Positions 59,101 to 64,000 of a stretch of 64,000 nt of DNA are shown piece by piece; positions within the stretch are counted from its first letter, which is position 1; every line of letters starts with the position of its first letter. Both the position numbers and the translations under genes were made by a program. The stretch is from contig NZ_FUIE01000034.1 in the NCBI RefSeq assembly GCF_900163625.1, forward strand, positions 17,475-81,474, written 5' to 3'. The stretch comes from Brevundimonas diminuta 3F5N (lineage in GTDB: Bacteria; Pseudomonadota; Alphaproteobacteria; Caulobacterales; Caulobacteraceae). The notes under the pieces are model-generated. The model did no database searches. It was not told the DNA's origin and saw nothing but the letters and a program-made list of their open reading frames with translations.

Positions 59101-59922
59101 TCAGATCACGAAGTCATAGACGATGTCGGACAGCGTATGGTCCATGGTCCGCGCGGGCGTAGCGTCGGTCGGGCAGTTGACCAGCCTTGCAGGCACCCCC
59201 GCCACGGTGCAGCCCGCCGGCACCGGCTTCAGCACCACCGAGCCGGACGCCACCTTGGCGTAGTCGCCGACCGTGATGTTGCCCAGCACCTTGGCCCCCG
59301 CGCCCAGCAGGACGCCGCGTCCGATCTTCGGATGACGGTCGCCGCGCTCGGCCCCGGTCCCGCCCAGGGTCACGGCGTGCAGCATGGACACCTCGTCCCC
59401 GATCACCGCCGTCTCGCCGATGACGATGCCCGTGCCGTGGTCCAGGAAGACGCCCGAGCCGATCCGCGCCGCCGGGTGGATGTCCAGTTGGAACAGCTCC
59501 GAAATCCGGCTCTGGAAATGGAAGGCCAGGGTGTCGCGGTCCTGCTCCCATAGCCAGTGCGCCACACGCCAGGCCTGCAACGCCTGGAACCCCTTGAAAT
59601 ACATGAAGGGCTGCAACAGCGAACGGATCGCCGGATCGCGCTCCTGCACCGCCTTTAGGTCCGCCTCGGCGGCAGCCACGATGCCCGGATCGGCGGCGAA
59701 GGCCGACAGGGCCACCTCACGCACCGTCATGGCCCCCAGTTCCGCATCGCCCAGCTTTCGCGCGATCTGGAAACTCAGCGCCCCGGCGAAATCCTCGTGC
59801 GCTAGGACGACGGCGTTCAGCTGCGACGCCAGGCGCGGCTCCTCGCGCGCAGCGTCCTCGGCTGCGACGCGCAACTGCGCCCACAGGTCCGGCTGCTTCG
59901 GCACGACTTCCAGCTTGGCCAT
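59101..59922 (-). CDS. cysE: Serine O-acetyltransferase
   Basis: A 273-residue CysE, which acetylates serine with acetyl-CoA in the first step of cysteine synthesis. An N-terminal helical domain covers about residues 10-140, with the segment DRDTLAFHFQSRISELFQ. The left-handed beta-helix follows, with hexapeptide repeats and the active-site stretch IHPAARIGSGVFLDHGTGIV containing the catalytic His-Asp pair. The C-terminus ends in an Ile (YDFVI), which in CysE is the segment that docks into CysK. Confidence 0.94.
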   Translation of the reverse strand: MAKLEVVPKQPDLWAQLRVAAEDAAREEPRLASQLNAVVLAHEDFAGALSFQIARKLGDAELGAMTVREVALSAFAADPGIVAAAEADLKAVQERDPAIRSLLQPFMYFKGFQALQAWRVAHWLWEQDRDTLAFHFQSRISELFQLDIHPAARIGSGVFLDHGTGIVIGETAVIGDEVSMLHAVTLGGTGAERGDRHPKIGRGVLLGAGAKVLGNITVGDYAKVASGSVVLKPVPAGCTVAGVPARLVNCPTDATPARTMDHTLSDIVYDFVI

Positions 59923-59951
59923 CAGGCTTCCTTCGACTTCAGGCGGCGATC

Positions 59952-60581
59952 CTACGCGCCCAGCATGGCGCGCGCCAGCGCGGCCGGCAGTTCGCCCTCC
60001 CGCGCCATATGGTAGGCGCGGTACGCCGTCGCCACCGTCAGCCCGTCGCGCACGGCGCCGCGCGCGATCTCGGCCATCAGATCACGGAACGGCACGCGCG
60101 CCGACAGGAAGACCTCCGTCTCGTCCGGCGCCGTCTCGGTCTCGTTCAAACCCCACGCCACCCAGGCCATCGCCCGCTCGTCCGTGATGGAGTTGGACAG
60201 GTCCAGGTCCAGCGCCGCGCGCCAGTGCGCCGCCGTCAGCCCCGCCTCCTCGGCCAGTTCGCGCTTCACGGCCTCGAACGGGTCTTCGCCCTGCGGCGCC
60301 CCGCCCTCGGGCATCTCCCACGAATAGCGCATCAGGGCGAAGCGGTGCTGCCCGACCAGACTGACCGTCCCGTCGTCATGTAGCGGCAGCACGCCCGTGC
60401 CCACATTCTTCGGCCGCACGACCACATAGTCGGCGTCAGCTCCCGTCGGCGCGATGGCCGGGTGGCGCGTCACCCGCATCCAGGGCGTGTCGACCAGGAC
60501 GCTGTCGCCCAGGCTGCGCCACGGCGGCGTGTCGGGCAGGCTCTCGGCCCAGCGGGGTTTGATGTCGCGGATTTCGGTCAT
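59952..60581 (-). CDS. Nudix hydrolase, ADP-ribose pyrophosphatase-like
   Basis: A 209-residue Nudix enzyme. The Nudix box G-x5-E-x7-R-E-x2-E-E-x-G-x is complete at about residues 94-116 (GGAPQGEDPFEAV, then KRELAEEAGL). Upstream, ADYVVVRPKNVGTGVLPLHDDG and QHRFALMRYSWEMPEGG resemble the ADP-ribose pyrophosphatase group. It lies 29 bases upstream of cysE on the same strand. The substrate could be ADP-ribose or another nucleoside diphosphate derivative. Confidence 0.88.
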   Translation of the reverse strand: MTEIRDIKPRWAESLPDTPPWRSLGDSVLVDTPWMRVTRHPAIAPTGADADYVVVRPKNVGTGVLPLHDDGTVSLVGQHRFALMRYSWEMPEGGAPQGEDPFEAVKRELAEEAGLTAAHWRAALDLDLSNSITDERAMAWVAWGLNETETAPDETEVFLSARVPFRDLMAEIARGAVRDGLTVATAYRAYHMAREGELPAALARAMLGA

Positions 60582-60626
60582 GCCCCTGCTATGGCGCCGC
60601 GCGCCGCGAAAGCCTAGCTATCGTCC

Positions 60627-61229
60627 ATGAGCCAGTCAGACCTCGCTTCCGCCCTGCCCCTGCCCGTCCGTTCGGAAGAGCTGCTGTCGCGCCTGGCCGT
60701 GCGCCGCTCGGCCCCAGCCCAGTCGCTGAGCCTGCCCGGCCCCTCGGACGCCGAGATCGAGCAGATGCTGCTGCTGGGAGCCCGCACGCCGGACCACGGC
60801 AAGCTGTTCCCCTGGCGCTTCGTCATTCTAGGCCCGCGCAGCCGCGCCGAACTGTCCGAAGCCCTGACCGTCCTGGGCGAGGCGCAGGCCCGCACCGGCA
60901 AGGAGATCGCCGCCCTGGCCAAGCTGGCCAACCCGCCGCTGACCGTCATGGTCGTCTCCACCCCCATCGAAGGCCACAAGGTTCCGGTGTGGGAGCAGCA
61001 ACTGTCCGCCGGCGCCGTCTGCATGAACCTCGAACACGCGGCCAATGCGCTGGGCTATTCGGCCAGCTGGATCACGGACTGGTATTCCTACGACCCCGCC
61101 GCCGTCGCCCTGTTCGGCGTTGAGGACGGCGAGAGCATCGCCGGCTTCATCCACGTCGGCTCCCTGTCCGAGCCCCCGCTTGAACGCCCCCGCCCCGACT
61201 TGGAGCACAAGGTCACGGCGCGGCCCTAA
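60627..61229 (+). CDS. Nitroreductase-family FMN protein
   Basis: A 200-residue nitroreductase of the short YdjA-like type. The FMN site begins RRSAPAQSL at about residues 26-34, and later segments are ARTPDHGKLFPWRFVIL and GALGYSASWITDW-like motifs (NALGYSASWITDWYS). It uses NAD(P)H to reduce nitro or quinone compounds; the natural substrate is unknown. It is divergent from the Nudix gene with 45 bases between the starts. Confidence 0.9.
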   Translation: MSQSDLASALPLPVRSEELLSRLAVRRSAPAQSLSLPGPSDAEIEQMLLLGARTPDHGKLFPWRFVILGPRSRAELSEALTVLGEAQARTGKEIAALAKLANPPLTVMVVSTPIEGHKVPVWEQQLSAGAVCMNLEHAANALGYSASWITDWYSYDPAAVALFGVEDGESIAGFIHVGSLSEPPLERPRPDLEHKVTARP

Positions 61230-61236
61230 CGCCTCT

Positions 61237-61360
61237 CCCTTCTCCCCTTGTGGGAGAAGGTGGCAGCCGAAGGCTGACGGATGAGGGGTTTTGCAACGGC
61301 GGAGAGACCCCTCATCCGACCTCGCTGCGCTCGGCCACCTTCTCCCACAAGGGGAGAAGG
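61237..61360. repeat. REP-like element, same family as 57029-57178, two arms
   Basis: Nearly perfect inverted arms (CCTTCTCCCCTTGTGGGAG... and its complement at the far end) with a CGGATGAGGGG/CCCCTCATCCG inner part. It lies between the convergent ends of the nitroreductase gene and the DUF817 gene, and could act as their shared 3' end. Confidence 0.85.
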
Positions 61361-61365
61361 ACGCA

Positions 61366-62223
61366 TCAGCGCCCCTCCTCCTCCGGCCGGTGCACGATCG
61401 ACACCAGCACCACCGAAATGATCATCAGCAGGAACCACGCCCCCAGCTTGTTCAGGCTGACCATCTCCCATCCGGCCTCCTGCCCCGGATAGACCCAGGC
61501 CCGCGCGAACGTCCCCAGGTTCTCCGCGAACCAGATGAACAGCGCCACCAGCCCATAGCCCAGCAGCAGCGGCATCGACCGCCGCGTCCGGTCGGCGGTG
61601 AAGTAGAACCACCCCCGCATAAACAGCAGCCCCGTCGCCGCGAACAGCGCCAGCCGGATATCCGGCAGCCAGTGATGCGCAAAGAAGTTGACGTAGATCG
61701 CCGCCGCCAGCACCCACGTCGTCCACAGCGGCGGATAGTTCCGCACCCGGATATGGAAGATGCGCTGCACCCGCGCGATGTAGCTGCCCACCGCCGCATA
61801 CATGAAGCCCGAGAACAGCGGCACGGCGCCGATCCTCAGCACCGACTCCTCCGGATAGATCCACGACCCGTGATACGTCTTGAACAGCTCCATGATCGTC
61901 CCGGCGACATGGAACAGGAAGATGACCCGCGCCTCCTCCCAGCTCTCCAGCTTCAGGGCCAGCATCGCCGCCTGTATCCCCAGCGCCCCCAGCACCAGAA
62001 AGTCATAGCGCGACAGCGGCGCCTGATCCGGCCAGAACAGAAACGTCCCCAGGATCAGCGCCAGCATCGCCCCGCCGAACAGACACGCCCACCCCTGCTT
62101 CAGCCCGAACCACAGGAACTCATAGACGTAACGGCGAAGCCGCGACCGGTCGGCCCACGCCTCCGCGCGGGCCATCAGGCGGCGGCCCCAGGCTTCGAGC
62201 GGGAGTCGGGGGGATGTGGTCAT
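61366..62223 (-). CDS. DUF817 membrane protein
   Basis: A 285-residue protein with about eight membrane helices, matching the DUF817 family: FLWFGLKQGWACLFGGAMLAL near residues 37-57, FKTYHGSWIYPEES in the middle and WFAENLGTFARAWVYPGQ near 240-257. The conserved His, Trp and Glu residues suggest an enzymatic or carrier role, but none is established to my knowledge. ATG 62223 is the only good start. Confidence 0.88.
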   Translation of the reverse strand: MTTSPRLPLEAWGRRLMARAEAWADRSRLRRYVYEFLWFGLKQGWACLFGGAMLALILGTFLFWPDQAPLSRYDFLVLGALGIQAAMLALKLESWEEARVIFLFHVAGTIMELFKTYHGSWIYPEESVLRIGAVPLFSGFMYAAVGSYIARVQRIFHIRVRNYPPLWTTWVLAAAIYVNFFAHHWLPDIRLALFAATGLLFMRGWFYFTADRTRRSMPLLLGYGLVALFIWFAENLGTFARAWVYPGQEAGWEMVSLNKLGAWFLLMIISVVLVSIVHRPEEEGR

Positions 62224-62313
62224 GGGCGGAGGCTAAGAGAAATGTCGGAGCGAGATGAGGGTGAACTTGTCAGATTTCCAAGCCAAATCCTGCGGTTGCG
62301 TCAAAAAAGCGCC

Positions 62314-63219
62314 TCATCGGTACTCACGAACTTGAAGCGCTTCGTACTTCCAACCCTCCACCAAGGGCGCGCGATGATTGGCACCTTCGGAGGTCACAAT
62401 GTAATGTTGCTTGTGTAGGAAAGCCTCGTGAAGCTTTGGGGGACTTCCTAAATGGAAAAGATTGTCCTTGGCATAAATCTGAACAATATCGTTGAACGTT
62501 TCCACTTCGTTCTTCGACACCGAAATCGTCACACCTTCTGGGTATGATGGGTATTGCATTGGACTAAACCAAAGCACCGCAACCCGTGGCGTGAAGGCCG
62601 TAACAGCCATCGAATTCAGCCCCCGATCTGGAGTCGGGTTGATGTTTGACATGAAGCCATCCCCGAACACGAAATGATCTTCCTGTGTGATCAGGAAAGC
62701 AAACTTCCCTCCAGTTCGGATATCTCGTGCGAATGGCTCTTGGCAGCGCCTCAGATTTGCACCCGCAGTTTGGTGAAGATTACGAGGCTCCTCGAAGCCA
62801 ATTGTCTGAAGCTGAAATTCGGAGACGTGCTTTTCGGAAAGATAACGGAGTCTTGGACTCCGAACAACCAACGACGCCAAGCATTCCGCGAGCGGCGCAC
62901 GCATAGCAGTCGAGATGGTAACTGGGCTGATCCGAGCACCACTAGGGTGGGCATCCGCGATTGCAGTCAACCACTCGATCACTCGAGGAAATGCGTTATC
63001 TGCCGTATCGAAATCTGGCTCGAATGTCGTATCCCATGGGCTACCACCGTCCGACAGGATGTTGTGGTGGTCAGGGGAATACCCGATAGCGCTGGGGTGC
63101 TTCCGGCTGGTGAGGCCTCGACTATTTGTGCGCGAGACTAGGCCTTCTGAATCCACCCACGCCTTCGCCATGGCCTTGGGAAACCAATGATGCTTCTGGC
63201 CAGGAATCGGTCTTTTCAT
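62314..63219 (-). CDS. DUF4238-like protein, low-GC and probably acquired
   Basis: A 301-residue protein. GQKHHWFPKAMAKAWVDSEG at residues 7-26 resembles the N-terminal H-x-V/F-P-x-x-x-x-x-x-W/F pattern of DUF4238 proteins, and later ITQEDHFVFGDG and VLWFSPMQYPS fit the domain's middle. No signal peptide or membrane helix. Its base composition is close to 50% GC with codons rarely used by its neighbours, so it looks recently transferred. DUF4238 genes are often found in variable islands; I do not know a proven function. Confidence 0.72.
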   Translation of the reverse strand: MKRPIPGQKHHWFPKAMAKAWVDSEGLVSRTNSRGLTSRKHPSAIGYSPDHHNILSDGGSPWDTTFEPDFDTADNAFPRVIEWLTAIADAHPSGARISPVTISTAMRAPLAECLASLVVRSPRLRYLSEKHVSEFQLQTIGFEEPRNLHQTAGANLRRCQEPFARDIRTGGKFAFLITQEDHFVFGDGFMSNINPTPDRGLNSMAVTAFTPRVAVLWFSPMQYPSYPEGVTISVSKNEVETFNDIVQIYAKDNLFHLGSPPKLHEAFLHKQHYIVTSEGANHRAPLVEGWKYEALQVREYR

Positions 63220-63279
63220 TCGCCGACCATAGATCGACGATAGATCTTACTTCAAACACTCTGAAACGGCGAAGCCCCC

Positions 63280-63750
63280 TCACCCCCGCCCGCGATAGGT
63301 CGCGACCCCCTGATCCGGCAGCCACACGCCCTCCAACGGCGCGCCGGTCTGCCAGAAGACGTCGATCGGGATGCCGCCGCGCGGATACCAGTAACCGCCG
63401 ATGCGCAGCCATTTCGGTTGCAGCAGTTCGGCTAGGCGCTTGCCTATGGCGACGGTGCAGTCCTCGTGGAAGGCGCCGTGGTTGCGGAAGCTGGTCAGGT
63501 ACAGCTTCAGGCTCTTGCTCTCGACCAGCCAGTCGCCCGGCACATAGTCGATGACGATGTGGGCGAAGTCGGGCTGGCCCGTCACCGGGCACAGGCTGGT
63601 GAACTCCGGCGCAGTGAAGCGCGCCACATAGAGCGTGTCGGCGTGCGGATTGGGCACGCGCTCCAGCACCGCCTCTTCCGGGTTGGTCGGGGCGGCGGTC
63701 TGGGCGCCGAGCTGGCTGAGGCTGTCGGTATAGTGCGTCATGCCCGCCAT
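63280..63750 (-). CDS. queF: NADPH-dependent 7-cyano-7-deazaguanine reductase
   Basis: A 156-residue QueF of the short type, reducing preQ0 to preQ1 in queuosine synthesis. The catalytic cysteine is in [15 protein letters not shown] (about residues 50-64), the signature [20 protein letters not shown] follows at about 77-96, and the Glu/His of that block complete the active site. ATG 63750 or the ATG three codons later could start it. No preQ1 riboswitch is evident upstream. Confidence 0.94.
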   Translation of the reverse strand: MAGMTHYTDSLSQLGAQTAAPTNPEEAVLERVPNPHADTLYVARFTAPEFTSLCPVTGQPDFAHIVIDYVPGDWLVESKSLKLYLTSFRNHGAFHEDCTVAIGKRLAELLQPKWLRIGGYWYPRGGIPIDVFWQTGAPLEGVWLPDQGVATYRGRG

Positions 63751-63905
63751 TTAGGCGTTCGCCCCGCCAAAGAAAACGCCGCCCTCGCCGCAATCGGCCA
63801 TCCCCCCGCTTCACCCGTGCTAGACTGCGCCCCGGCCGAGGGGAGAACGGCCGTGCGGCGGCGGGGGGATTTCAGACGATTCAGACGAATTGGACTCTCT
63901 TTTTT

Positions 63906-63957
63906 CCTTCTCCCCTTGTGGGAGAAGGTGGGCGCCGGAGGCGCTCGGATGAGGGGT
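63906..63957 (+). repeat. REP-like element, single arm
   Basis: One copy of the CCTTCTCCCCTTGTGGGAGAAGG unit with the GGCGCCGGAGGCGCTCGGATGAGGGG block, same family as at 57029 and 61237. A second arm, if any, is not visible before the window end. Confidence 0.75.
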
Positions 63958-64000
63958 GTGAGCACCCCGGCGTCCAATGATCGCGCGGTTGAAGAGCAGA
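63958..64000 (+). CDS. Possible gene start running out of the window
   Basis: A GTG at 63958, directly after GATGAGGGGT, opens a frame reading VSTPASNDRAVEEQ with GC-rich third positions up to the last base. It could be the first 14 codons of a plus-strand gene that begins at the edge of the repeat. Too short to identify. Confidence 0.3.
   Translation, partial: MSTPASNDRAVEEQ

Noticed and set aside
63751..63905. preQ1 riboswitch upstream of queF
   Set aside because: No compact hairpin with an A-rich tail near the ribosome site on the queF strand could be found; the region is mostly GC-rich spacer.

Overview
The window is high-GC DNA (mostly about 65-70% by eye) from an alphaproteobacterium. 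A Caulobacteraceae genome close to Brevundimonas or Caulobacter is the best guess. That rests on the many TonB-dependent receptors (four), the two FecI/FecR signalling pairs, the peptide-scavenging loci, the gene content around guaA/guaB, and the dispersed REP-like repeats. No tRNA, rRNA, CRISPR array, transposase or integrase was seen.

Layout, left half. The window opens with the 3' end of gltB and an ammonium transporter gene. Next comes a minus-strand peptide locus (TonB-dependent receptor plus amidohydrolase/prolidase-like enzyme). A Fur-box-preceded haem uptake operon follows on the minus strand: ECF sigma, FecR, haem receptor, haem oxygenase, TonB. A Zur-like palindrome at 14916-14932 lies between an XRE-regulator/methyltransferase pair and a ZnuD-like zinc receptor with a His-rich loop plus a MerC-like protein. 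A second FecI/FecR locus (17602-25125) combines a receptor, an S9 peptidase, a sigma factor, FecR and a PPP-type phosphatase. A LysR/MFS divergent pair and a decayed LysR remnant close this half.

Middle (27.9-39.0 kb). This is the least familiar part. It holds a winged-helix/Ser-Thr kinase/TPR membrane protein, two small membrane proteins, a 476-residue unknown protein translationally coupled to a soluble VirD4/TraG-like ATPase with no conjugation genes nearby, a large polytopic protein with a helical-repeat-like region, and an envelope protein. It is the best candidate for an undescribed system.

Right half (39.4-64 kb) is mostly housekeeping: guaB, a MAPEG gene, rsmB, an MTA/SAH-type nucleosidase and guaA (the last three with ATGA overlaps), then rlmE, a cyclophilin, ligA, a DEDDh exonuclease, an aldo/keto reductase, lrgAB with an M24 aminopeptidase, prmA, a histone-H1-like protein, cysE, a Nudix hydrolase, a nitroreductase, DUF817 and queF. 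A single visibly low-GC gene (62314-63219, DUF4238-like) interrupts it and looks acquired. Two families of palindromic intergenic repeats are scattered through this half.
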